DNA of 64,000 nt from Pomphorhynchus laevis (lineage: Eukaryota; Acanthocephala; Palaeacanthocephala; Echinorhynchida; Pomphorhynchidae). The notes beneath the pieces are model-generated. The model did not search any database. It had not been told where the DNA came from and was given only the letters and a program-made list of their open reading frames with translations. The DNA is taken from assembly GCA_012934845.2 (NCBI GenBank), contig WNNJ02001624.1:58718-122717 (forward strand), given 5' to 3'. The position numbers and the translations under genes are program-made. Positions 20,101-29,060 of this stretch are shown here, piece by piece; the first letter of the stretch is position 1, and each line of letters starts with the position of its first letter.

Positions 20101-20150
20101 CCGTTGCATGTACAGCACGGGGCAATATTACTCGGCTTACCCTTCGTCAT
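17130..20150 (-). CDS. RLE-B LINE, intact single ORF (RT plus RLE)
   Basis: 1006 codons from a true ATG. Residues 12-46 form a dense Cys cluster (CCTCNGNAARCKGCRC, CVNCRAACC), probably zinc-binding. RT: LSVDAKNAFN (425-433), VTQGDPLAMP (~478-486), CWYADDSTFVGG (YADD 512-515), LKVLGAPIG. The C-terminal zinc motif CQCGQRLTTSHALSC (C797, C799, H807, C811) is followed by RHNQLRDFL. Nuclease acidic positions are in DDARADIV (D868) and TFFDVVVFN (D885), then KYEERIHTIEHSSFCPL. No stop or frameshift, so it may still be competent. A second, decayed copy lies at 22676-25702. Confidence 0.93.
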   Translation of the reverse strand: MTKGKPSNIAPCCTCNGNAARCKGCRCAKNKTACVNCRAACCQNTCPNMMSMKLDSVPLGNLNCHLSTVDTSNEPVVVGQRRENLNYDNLIEDMYMTVISWVPNHMKLPKCSTSGQFINLLTEKFNAVAIPSLHEQRALKEVVVMSQLMLQSIPSRGIGTIRKALLRRMDDWNLGKYKELFDEASILQRRMVSDGFAKGFQRISKQKKFSRFMRSGKTSAAIKILEDTEDGNTVYSFDDMCDGKLVSDILTELHPPAQPLSQDAVLSLPITNCKSHHFSIYSGIDGRAIIRESLRTHGGAGPSGITAIAFRRMLTAFGSHSIKLADAIAGLAVRIASESIPAESLQAYVNSRIVALNKRPGVRPIGVGEVFRRVIGKAILNVAKRDLRAVAGNLQMCAGQPGGLGYVIHTLTDHFHSNEQYGILSVDAKNAFNLMNRCLMLKNVEKVCPAFTCVLRNIYKLNALLVGQGGNLASSEGVTQGDPLAMPAFAISSMPLIYKIRESIPSIKQCWYADDSTFVGGLDDLSRVWRLLCSIGEQYGYHVNPNKSRLLIHPRNMIRAQHIFGADGLIINEDGLKVLGAPIGTPKFVREYCCGQFLSMSNLVKDVANAADADAHSAFVAYSLAVQSKWTHLFRAVDCDIEWLDDLKNVIDTKFMNSMFGDDIDLDLRGVCSLSTSLGGLGIRNIESELTRQYNAARLLSSIYEEPDLDIGFSVIHLLSAIQNEHKEENRNYAEKLKPEIIPILRKSVEYASLKGASNWLTRDALVSTDCQLSTQEFRDALSVRYGLTPKDLPDKCQCGQRLTTSHALSCKRGAFNFIRHNQLRDFLVKKLNTVCWNVFAEPSLTPVPENISFNISTTTRQDDARADIVGNGLFGGNMERTFFDVVVFNNHAPSYCEKSTDATFTFHENRKCAKYEERIHTIEHSSFCPLIWATTGGAGKSAQACIKSLALKIAEQQKSEYAVTISSIRTYISMCLAKICSATLRCPRVQFQRTSYLRAGLVLSE

Positions 20151-20429
20151 GGAATGTTTAGAAATTGTATGTTTATTGTATGTTTATCAGAAACCAAAAT
20201 TTTTTTAAGGTCAACTATAATACATTGTATGTTATTTATCTCAAACTTTTTTTAACGGCCACCGAAAACAGTGCATTGCAATCTTCTGAACTTGATTACA
20301 AACTATGTATAAATTTAGAAAATAATAATAATAATACACGGCCGCCGACCTACCAATCTCAAGCTTGACGGTAGGCAGTGCTGTTGTTAGTGAGGCAGAA
20401 ACAATAAAAAGATCAAAATACATATATAT
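20151..20429. other. RLE-B 5' leader and start of a direct repeat
   Basis: Upstream of the RLE-B ATG. A ~74-bp segment (20253-20326, GGCCACCGAAAACAGTGCAT and onward) recurs directly at 20615-20688, bracketing an RLE-C remnant. A short AAT microsatellite sits at 20320-20335. Confidence 0.5.
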
Positions 20430-20620
20430 CGATACCCGCGATTACATGTTCATACTAGTGGCGATCGAACACTTGATGTTTTGGACTTGGACTCAGCGTC
20501 GTTCCTCGGGGCGCTGGGAAATAGGTTGTTTCGAACGACTGGCGACACGCGGTCATCGTCCTGGCTCATGGAGCATATCAGTGCGGCGATTGCTTGGCAA
20601 CGCCGTCTGTATTTTGAAGG
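20430..20620 (+). pseudogene. RLE-C LINE, C-terminal scrap
   Basis: Open reading gives LDLDSASFLGALGNRLFRTTGD and MEHISAAIAWQRR, which fit the end of RLE-C type proteins (LGRRL..TGDPR..QRISVA.QRGNA). GC-rich compared with its surroundings. Lies between two direct 74-bp repeats. No RT or nuclease residues present. Confidence 0.5.
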
Positions 20621-20689
20621 CCACCGAAAACAGTGCATTGCATATCTTCTGAACTTGATTACAAACTATGTATAAATTTAGAAAATAAA

Positions 20690-21400
20690 ATTTTTATGAA
20701 AAAAATTGACTAATAAATAACATATGATGTATCAGAATAAAGATTAGAAGTAACCAGGAGGAACTGATATGTAATAAGGTTTGACCCATGTTCCTCGAAC
20801 CAACTTAGCAGCGTGCCAAATACGTGATAATGACGTATTTCGTGTTATTAAATTCGATTATCAAGTATCTTGTTCGCTTACAAAATATTTATTATCCTTC
20901 CAAACAAGTTTTCCACTTAAGTATTTAAATTTAGTTTTAATAATATGTTGTAGATTTATATATTAAATCAGTTAACTGAGTATACATATTTAATATAGTT
21001 ATAAATTTATTAAAAGATAATAATGCTACATTAAAATTTAAAAATTAAATAATTAATACTTATAAATAATAAATAATAAATTAAAAATTTTAAATAATTA
21101 TATATCAAGTTAAAATAAAAAAAATTGGAATTTAAAATAATAGTCAATTTGTATGAATTGAAAAAAATAACAGACGTTGTATCAGAATAAGGATTCAATG
21201 TAATCAGCAGGAACTGCTATGCTATCAGGTTTCGGACCTCTATTTCTCTACCCAGCGTAGCAGCGGAGCGAAATACGTGCTGATGATAATATATTATCTT
21301 ATTCTAATACAAATTATATTATTTATTATCCATCCATAAATATTTTCAACTAATTATTTTAAATTTAATTTTAATATCATTGTGTTTATTTAAATTAGAA
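20690..21400. repeat. Two diverged PLE terminal blocks in tandem
   Basis: 20690-20960 and 20964-21400 both follow the block order. The first has AAATACGT/ACGTATTT in place of AAATACAT/ATGTATTT, a change on both sides of the hairpin. In the second the CTGCTATG stem is kept with one G-U pair, but the GGCCCC stem is lost. Confidence 0.65.
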
Positions 21401-21500
21401 GAAAGGTGGCAAAAATCAACGCAAAATTTGGTTTTTGCCATCTTTCTTCTAATTTAAATGCTATTACACCGTCGCAATCCTCATTCAAATTCAATTTATT
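21400..21500. repeat. PLE end-type hairpin repeat
   Basis: AAATTAGAAGAAAGGTGGC with its inverse about 35 bases on, followed by ACACCGTCGCAATCCTCATT. The latter segment recurs at about 58220, and the hairpin arm at 56895-56920. Confidence 0.55.
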
Positions 21501-21589
21501 GTTTATTTATATTAATTTATTATGGTGAGTATTAATCAAGTAATAATCATTATCATTATCGTTCTCCTATAGTGGTTGACTAGGCAATT

Positions 21590-21878
21590 TCAACAGCCAT
21601 AAAACAATTTAAACAGCGGACAGATTCAATTACACGTGACGATAATGTAGTCACAATCTACTATCAACTTGATTCATCTGCTAATTTTGAAAATGATATT
21701 CGGATCATTAGAGACATTACACAACAACACGTAAAATGCGTCGATCCAAATAAACATATTGACATAAGAGGCTATTACATTAAAAGAACAATGGGGTCGC
21801 TATTCTCTATGAGAACGAGAACAGACACTGTAACAACCAGCGATGTTGTGTACAAATATACTTGTAACCATACCGCTT
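21590..21878 (+). pseudogene. PLE type 2, GIY-YIG N-terminal portion
   Basis: An open frame gives IYYQLDSSANFENDIR, QQHVKCVD, HIDIRGYYIKRTMGSLFSMR and DVVYKYTCN. It matches the ORF at 45486-46100 (VYYESDS, IRGFFRPHRLGSMFALR, VVYQYSCN), whose GIY-YIG domain follows directly. Here the frame is cut at the GIY motif and joined to a reversed ubiquilin fragment at about 21878. Confidence 0.7.
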
Positions 21879-22330
21879 ATATTTGAAGATATCAACCCTG
21901 AATATACTTGTGCGGATGTGTCCCTTAGACGAATTAGGTTTTGGTGAATTTGTATAATCGGCATTAATGCTCGAGGATTTGTGTATAGATCACGAATTTT
22001 AGGAATTAACCACTGACTTATAAACTCATGAATTACACGGTGTACGTCTTCTCTTTGTCTTTCGTCCTGTACAAATTCATATGTACGCAGCAGATTAAGT
22101 AGAATACCAGGATCGCGGATAAAATTATCCATATTTGGATTAAAACTGGATGCATACGTGTCGATTAACATGCTACGATTTTTAGCAGCGTCTACAAATA
22201 ATTGGCGTAGTTGTTGAGGGTTCATCCTAGAATACCGATCAGTGTTTTCGCTTAATGTAAATTGCAAAGGCGAATCTAACCGATTTGTATTAGATACATA
22301 TGATCTAGACGAATCGATTAAAATATATAA
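21878..22330 (-). pseudogene. Captured ubiquilin fragment, second STI1-like region
   Basis: Reading MNPQQLRQLFVDAAKN, FNPNMDNFIRDPGILLNLLR, QVYSGLISSNISGMV. It aligns with codons ~380-520 of the cargo ORF at 9289. Neither element core nor UBA is attached. At the MNPQQL step it keeps the spacing RQLFVDAAKN that is altered in copy 2, so it helps define the ancestral cargo. Confidence 0.8.
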
Positions 22331-22675
22331 ATATATAAATCAACAACTGCTATGCTGTTTGAGGAATAGGGTCCGAAACCTGATGGTATAACAGTTCATC
22401 TTGATGATCTTTAACTCTTATTATGATACATCGACTGTTATTTATTAGTTAATTCCTAAAAATTGACTTTTATTTTAAATTTTTATTTAAAATGTTAACT
22501 TTGTAACAATTATTTATATTAGATTATGTATATCAATTATATAAATTATGTATATTAGATCTCATACAAGTTAGAGATCTAATATACATACATTCTTACA
22601 TATAAACACACAATTTAAACAACTACAATTGCAATTACATTTTGAACGAGCAAAGTTCCAAACCACAATTCGAAT
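22331..22675. other. Partial reversed PLE block and AT-rich spacer
   Basis: 22340-22440 carries the reverse-strand block core (AACTGCTATGCTG, then GGTCCGAAACCTGAT). The rest is AT-rich with a short inverted ATTAGATCTC/GAGATCTAAT around 22553-22583. No gene. Confidence 0.5.
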
Positions 22676-25600
22676 ATGACGAGGGGTAAGCCAAGTAATA
22701 TTACCCCGTGCTGTACATGCAATGGTAACGCTGCCAGATGCAAAGGATGTCGGTGTGCTAAAAACAAAACAGCGTGTGTTAACTGCAGGGCAACTTGTTG
22801 CCAAAATCACGCCCAAATATGATTATTAAGAACTCAGATAACAAGTCAATTGAAAATTCAAATGGTAATCTTTCAACAATCGATTTATCTATTAAACAGG
22901 TTACGGTTACACACAGTTCAGAGATTCCAAATTATGAAAAGTTAATCGAACACATGTATATGACAGTAATAAGCTGGGTACCAAACCATATGACCCTCAG
23001 TAAATTGATTACTGACAGCAATCAATTTATCAATCTCCTGACAGAGAAATTCAACGCAGTCGCGAGCCCTAGCTTACACTAACAACGGGCCTTGAAAGAA
23101 ATTGTAGTGGCCTGTCAATTGATGTTACAATCGATACCATCCAGAAAAACTGGTACAATCAGAAAGACTCTCCAACGAAGAATTGATAGCTGGAATTTGG
23201 GAGAGTACGAAAAACTGTTTGATGAGGCATGCATCTTACAGCATCGAAATACTAGTGGGAAATATGCAAAAGATTTCCATCGGATAGGTAAACACAAGCA
23301 ATTTTCTCGTTTTATGCGAGCTGGCAAAACGAATGCAGCAAAAGAATTCTCAACGACACAGAAGATGGCAATGCCGTTTATCGTTTCGATGAAGTGTATG
23401 AAGGTAAGCATGTATCTGATATCTTGGCTGAATTACATCCTCCCGCGCAACCAATTTCACCAGAGGCAGTATTATCTTTGCCAATAACTAATTGCAAATC
23501 CCATCACCTTTCTATATATAGTGGAATCGATGGACGTACGATTATCAAGGAATCGTTGAGGACCCATGGAGAGGCCGGTCCTTCTGAAATAACGGCGATT
23601 GCTTTTAGGAGGATGTTAGCAGCTTTTGGATCGCATTCGATAAAGTTAGCGGATGCCATTGCGAGTTTAGCAGTGCGCATCGCATCTGAATTAATTCCGA
23701 CTGAGTCGTTACAGGCATACGTTAACAGTAGAATTGTCGCTTTAAATAAGCACCCGGGTGTTCGTCCTATTGGAGTAGGTGAAGTGTTTCGTCGTGTAAT
23801 TGGCAAAGCCATTCTGAATGTGGCTAAAAGAGATTTACGAGCAGTAGCAGGTAATTTGCAAATGTGTGCGGGGCAACCAGGTGGGTTAGCGTATGTTATA
23901 CATATATTAAACGATCGTTTTCACTCGGACGAGGAATGTGGAATATTATCAGTGGACGCAAAGAACGCGTTTAATCTAATGAATAGGTGTCTAATGCTTA
24001 AAAATGTCGATAAAGTATGCCCTGCCCTTACATATGTTCTAAGAAATACATACAGATTATATGCTTTACTTGTTGGTCAAGGAGGTAACTTTGTGTCGGC
24101 AGAAGGGTCACACAATGGGACCCCCTTGCGATGTCAGCATTTGCAATCTCGTCTATGCCTTTGATATATAAAATCCGTAAATTGATTCCAGCGGTAAAGC
24201 AGTGTTGGCGTGCAGATGATTCGACTTTCGTTGGTGGACTTGAAGATCTATCACGTGTATGGCATTTCCTTTGTTCGATAGGTGAACAGTATGGGTACCA
24301 TGTAAATCAAAACAAATCGAAGTTGCTTATTCATCCACGAAACAGGATCCGCGCTTGATATATCTTTGGGGTGGACGGCATAAATATTATTGACGATGGA
24401 TTAAAGGTACTTGGTGCACCTATTGGCACAAAAAAGTTTGTGAAATAATATTGCTGCGAGCAGTTTTCATCAATGTCATATCTAGTCGAGGATGTCGCTA
24501 ATGCCGCTAATACCGATGCACATTCCGCATTTATAGCATATTCTCTTGCAGTTCAGTCAAAGTGGACTCACCTATTCCGTGCTGTTGATTACGACATTGA
24601 ATGATTGGATAATCTAAAAAATGCTATTGAAACAAAATTCATGAATGTCATGTTTGACGATGACATTGATGTTGGTTTGAGAGATGTATGTTCGTTGCCG
24701 ACCAATATTGGAGGACTTGGAATACGAAATATTGAAAGGGAATCGATCCGACAGTACAAGGCTGCACGGGTGTTATCATCCATTTATGAAAAACCTGCTT
24801 TAGATATCGATTTCTCAGTAACACAGTTATTGTCTGCAATTCGAAAAGAGCACAAAGAAGAAAATCGTAGTCGTGATGAACGTCTCAAGCCAGTGATCAA
24901 GCCTATAGTGCGAAAATCCGTGAAATATGCATCTCTGAAAGGTGCTTCTAACTGGTTAACAAGAGATGCTTTGGTTTCTTCGGAATGCAAGTTGTCAACG
25001 CAAGAGTTTCGAGATGCTCTATCTGTTCGATACGGTTTAACTCCCAAAAATTTGCCGGAAAAGTGTCAATGCGGTCAGAGTTTAACAACGACACACGCTC
25101 TATCGTGCAAAAGAGGTGCATTCAATTTCATTCGTCATAATGAACTTCGCGATTTTTTGGTTAAGAAGTTGAACACAGTCTGTTGGAATGTGTATGCAGA
25201 ACCTACTCTGACTCCAGTTCCAGAAAACGTTATGTTTGATAGTAGCACAACAACCAGACAAGATGATGCTCGAGCTGATATAGTGAGCAATGGACTCTTC
25301 GGTGGGAATATGGAGCGTACATTTTTTGATGTAGTCGTTTTCAACAATCATGATCCATCCTACTGCGAAAAGTCGACAGATGATACTTTCACATTTCACG
25401 AGAATAGAAAATGTGCCAAGTATGAAGAGAGAATACACACATTAGAGCACAGCTCATTTTGCCCCCTTATTTGGGCGACTACTGGCGGTGCTGGTAAAAG
25501 TGCAAGAGCATGTATCAAATTATTGGCTCTAAAAATTGCTGAACGGCAAAAAACTGAATATAATGAGACGATCGCTTCGATCAGGACATATATCAGTATG

Positions 25601-25702
25601 TCCCTTGCAAAAATTTGTTCTGCGGCGCTTCGATGTCCACGCGTACAATATCAGTGGATCTCGACTTTTCAAGCAGATTATTTAATTATTTGGGTTTTAT
25701 AG
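22676..25702 (+). pseudogene. RLE-B LINE, copy 2, decayed
   Basis: Starts with ATG at 22676, giving TRGKPSNITPCCTCNGNAARC (trimmed match to copy 1). Collinear with the intact ORF at 17130-20150 in at least five open pieces: Cys cluster, 22795-23082, 23092-23487, 23394-24164 (LSVDAKNAFNLMN), 24131-24358 (CWRADDSTFVGG, YADD changed to RADD), 24605-25702 (CQCGQSLTTTHALSC, DDARADIV, TFFDVVVFN). Several frameshifts, in-frame stops (for example TAA at 23080-23082) and loss of the RT tyrosine show it is dead. The 3' end runs into TTTGGGTTTTATAGG without the conserved 3' hairpin. Confidence 0.9.
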
Positions 25703-26060
25703 GATAAGATACTTAGACTCAGTTAGCTGCTGATCCAATTATTATATAGATATTAATCATAGACATTTGATGGATATTTGATGAAATAAATATAAATAAT
25801 CATAGACATTTGATGGATATTTAATAAAATATTATTTATTTAACAATTATTTAATTTATTATTTATTATTTAATTATTTGGGTTTTATAGGATAAGATAC
25901 TTAGACTCAGTTAGCTGCTGATCCAATTATTATATAGATATTAATCATAGACATTTGATGGACATAGATATTTGATGGATATTAATCATAGACATTTGAT
26001 GGATCCAATTATTATATAGATATTAATCATAGACATTTTATTGTACAATTATTTGCAGAA
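25684..26060. repeat. Direct repeats with a PLE end motif
   Basis: Two copies (about 25684-25772 and 25869-25957) of a unit holding ACTTAGACTCAGTTAGCTGC and ATTATATAGATATTAATC. Shorter ATTAATCATAGACATTTGAT repeats lie around them. It probably arose by slippage at an element end. Confidence 0.65.
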
Positions 26061-26067
26061 ATCAAAT

Positions 26068-26410
26068 CAGCTAACTAAGTCTACGTATTTAATATTATGA
26101 TAAAATAAACAAAACATAATAATGCTAAATCAAAATTTAATAATTAAATAATAAAATTAATAATTGTTTTTAGATTTTCTATAATTTAAATCAAGTTAAA
26201 ATAAAAAATTGAAATTCAAAATAAACGTCATTTTTATGAATTGACTAATAAATAACAGACGTTATATCAGAATAAGAATTAGAGGTCATCAGGAGGAACT
26301 GCTATGCTATCAGGTTTCGGCCCCTAACTCCTCTACCCAACATAGCAGCGGGGCCAAATACATGCTAATGATGTATTTCCTCTGATAAAACTATCTAGTA
26401 TCTTATTCTA
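26068..26410. repeat. PLE terminal block
   Basis: Well-preserved block starting AAATCAGCTAACTAAGTC, with both pseudoknot stems (CTGCTATG/CATAGCAG and GGCCCC/GGGGCC) intact. It forms the 3' flank of the RT fragment at 26412-27320 on the minus strand. Confidence 0.85.
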
Positions 26411-26411
26411 A

Positions 26412-27320
26412 TACAAAGTATATTATTTATTATCCATCCATAAAAATTTGCCACTTAAGAGTTTAAATTTATTCTTTATATTATTGTGTTGATTTATATA
26501 TTTTACTATTTTCTGCTTGATGTTATTTTTATAGTAACCTAGTTTAAAATATGTATCTATTAAATTATTTAAATGATTTTGAAGAAAGCCAATATCATTA
26601 CATATTGTTGCAATTCTTAAAATTTCATTATTTAATGTATTATATTTTATATTATATGGTATGCATGAATGCTCATGCAAAAATATGTTTCTTGTAAATT
26701 TAAATATGTCATCTTTACGATATAAATTAATAGTAGTTTTAGTTAATGTTAATTTAATGTTCATATCTAGATATACACCTTCTTTATCATTAATATTGGT
26801 TTTGTTAAGAATAAGGCTTTCTGGATAAATGTGTTCACTAATTGAATATAAAAATTATTAGAATTAAATACACATATATCATCAATGTATCGAAACATAT
26901 ATTTCATATATTTTTATTGTTTAGATTTAGTTTTTACATAGTTATGAACAAATTCATATTGTATAAAGTTTAAAAACAAGTCAGCTATATTTGGGCTACT
27001 ATTAGGTCCTATTGGAACACCTTTTACTTGTCTAAATATAGATTTCCCTACTTTTAAATAATTTTAATTTATCAAAATATTTAAGGATTCTATTAATTCA
27101 ATTTTATCCATATATTTATATTTATTTGATGGTTTAATTTTTGTTAGATAGGCGTTATAATTATTATAACATATATATGTATATCTTTTTCCGAATATAA
27201 GATTAATTAATTTTACTAACGCTTCTTTTATATCTACTAAATCTAGATTTGTATAAAACGTACTAAAATCGTATGTATTTATAATTTGAAAGTATATGTT
27301 ATTTGTGCATTTTAGTATTT
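26412..27320 (-). pseudogene. Penelope-like reverse transcriptase
   Basis: The C-terminal 113 codons are open (26423-26764: MNIKLTLTKTT, FLHEHSCIPYNI, GKFLWMDNK). Upstream, broken frames give FRYIDDICVFNSNNF, a GPNSSP-type loop and a TYDFSTF-type motif A. PLE type 1, close to 39305-40641 and 57696-58105. The catalytic YIDD is recognisable but the copy is broken. Confidence 0.82.
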
Positions 27321-27829
27321 ATTGTTATTATATCGTTGTTTGAAATTTAAATTGATCATGATTTTATCACGTATGTAATATTTAGAGAAGTGTCTAATGA
27401 GGAGTATTTGATAACCCAGAATTTTTTCCATGATAATCGTTTTTCCCGAATAAACCGCATTGGTAAAGATTTAATAGAAGAAAGTATGACGCAAGCTGCA
27501 GAGCCCGGAAGAAACTTAAAACGTAGAAGAATCTCTGGCTAATATTTCAAATTTAAAGATACATTTGTATTTTTTATTGCTTGTAAAACAAGTACAAAAT
27601 AAAGTGCAAATATTTTTTTTCTTGTGAAATCTGATTAAATTTCAAAGCTTTCCAAATAATGTTATGAATAATTTAACTTGATTGCATCTGTGAGCAGAAA
27701 TTCTTCTTATTATGGCACGTTATTATCCTTACATGTATTGTTCGTATTTTTGAAACAATTTCAATCAATTTTTCTCATTTCGATCTCACTGCCTCCTCTA
27801 TGTACACTTTCATGCCGATCGGTGCTCGA
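27321..27829 (+). other. Unassigned stretch with a short basic C-terminus
   Basis: 27371-27542 is open and ends RNLKRRRISG-stop, preceded by FREVSNEEYLITQNFFHDNR. An AATAAA lies at about 27597. It resembles the last exon or 3' end of a transcript with a nuclear-localisation-like tail, but no family is recognised. The rest is AT-rich. Confidence 0.3.
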
Positions 27830-28190
27830 GAAGTTTGGTCCCGTTTGTTGTGTAAGCCACATTGTTAAGCTCTTCGGATTCGCTAATCAAATGATGTGAT
27901 AATTGAACCGCTTTCGATGCATTAACATTATAACCGTATAAAGGTCCTTTCTCTAACAATAATGACCAAACACGATTTAACTCAGAATGTGTACTAACGA
28001 AATTAGCTCGTCTGCATACCATCGCTTCAACAATTGTGGCATTTCTTGCTCTATCAATATAATCAGTAACAGTGTCGAAATTGCAAACCCAGCCATTGCG
28101 AAGGGGTCACCTTGAGTGAAACATTTATTTGATATTATACTTTCCCCACTTAATGCAAGCGTTGTTGGTTTTGTGAGCGTTAATAGATAA
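27830..28190 (-). pseudogene. RLE-B-type RT palm fragment
   Basis: Broken frames read TQGDPFAMAGFAIST (motif B; the intact copy has TQGDPLAMPAFAISS), then WYADE (YADD changed), then ELNRVWSLLLEKGPLYGYNVN matching DLSRVWRLLCSIGEQYGYHVN. A distinct subfamily from the intact copy. Confidence 0.75.
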
Positions 28191-28439
28191 AAATTTTATC
28201 CAATTGAACTTCAATACTTGTGTTTTGTAATTTTCGGTAAAAATTTCTTTGATGTTTTTGTAAGTGTATATGTGTTGTGTAATTGTGATTTTACTGTTTT
28301 AATTTTTGATATTTTTTGCCTGAAGAAGTTCGCTAAGAGCGACTGAAAATTTGAAAATTTTTCAAATAAATTCCCTACCTTTCAATTCTTCAACAATTAC
28401 AATAACTGTATATTATACAACTCAACCTATCATATTCGT
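28191..28439. repeat. PLE end-type sequence with hairpin
   Basis: Contains CTGAAGAAGTTCGCTAAGAG with CGACTGAAAATTTG, a small stem flanked by CTGAAGA and GAAA, then ATTTGA/TCAAAT pairing and AAATTCCCTACC. The last part recurs inside the palindrome at 52373-52458. Confidence 0.5.
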
Positions 28440-29060
28440 TAATTAATCTTTGATTTATTGAACAAATGATATATTTAGAAAAACTTATATTTACATAAAG
28501 ATCTTTTAGTTTATTATCTCTTAAAAGTTGTTTTAATATTTTTAATTGTTCATAAATATACTTATATTTTTTAATATTTTTAAGTTTATTTTTCTTATTC
28601 TTTCTATCGCCATGACTTCTAGGCTTGATTTTAACCGGATTATTATAATATAGTTGTTTATTATTTACTATACTTTTTCTGTCAATTCATTGTACCACGT
28701 CATTCAAACCTAATGGGTACATGAAATTAATATTTTTTATCCAAAAATCTTGTCTTTCCTATAGCTTTTGATTTAATACTGTCTTATTTTCTTCAACAAT
28801 ATGTTCTTAAATAAATAATTTACAATATTCTATATCATGTCCTATTAATCTCATATGCTTATGAAATATAGTTTGACTATTATGCTGTATATTATATATG
28901 TGTTGCCTAAACCTAGTTTTTAACATTTGATATGTTTTTCCAATATATTGCAATCCACATGTACACTGTATTAGATACACTACACCTGCGGTATTGCAGT
29001 TACAATTATTATTAATATTTAATGAAAAACAATCTTGTTGATTTCCAATCTCGTTAATTA
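28440..29060 (-). pseudogene. PLE type 1 GIY-YIG endonuclease and linker
   Basis: GIY-YIG domain (28807-29060): NNCNCNTAGVVYLIQCTCGL, QYIGKTYQMLKTRFRQHI, ending FWIKN and MYPLGLND on the broken continuation. A Lys-rich linker (KIKPRSHGDRKNKK, QLLRDNKL) extends to about 28440. The nuclease nicks DNA for target-primed reverse transcription in PLEs. The long linker after GLND suggests an RT lay downstream, as in Naiad-like elements with a permuted order; that order is inferred. The N-terminal side is cut by the LINE at 29060. Confidence 0.8.

Noticed and set aside
26300-26360. Hammerhead ribozyme in the PLE block (CTGATGA and GAAA on the reverse strand)
   Set aside because: The two core strands are in an order and spacing that do not allow canonical stems next to them; C-C and A-A clashes occur at the key pairs. 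Only a pseudoknot is supported.
28330-28370. Hammerhead core CTGAAGA ... GAAA at PLE ends (also 41810, 56835, 58130)
   Set aside because: A stem between CTGAAGA and GAAA is present, but an extra base or a missing U-H cleavage site breaks the consensus. At best a decayed relative; a covariance search would settle it.
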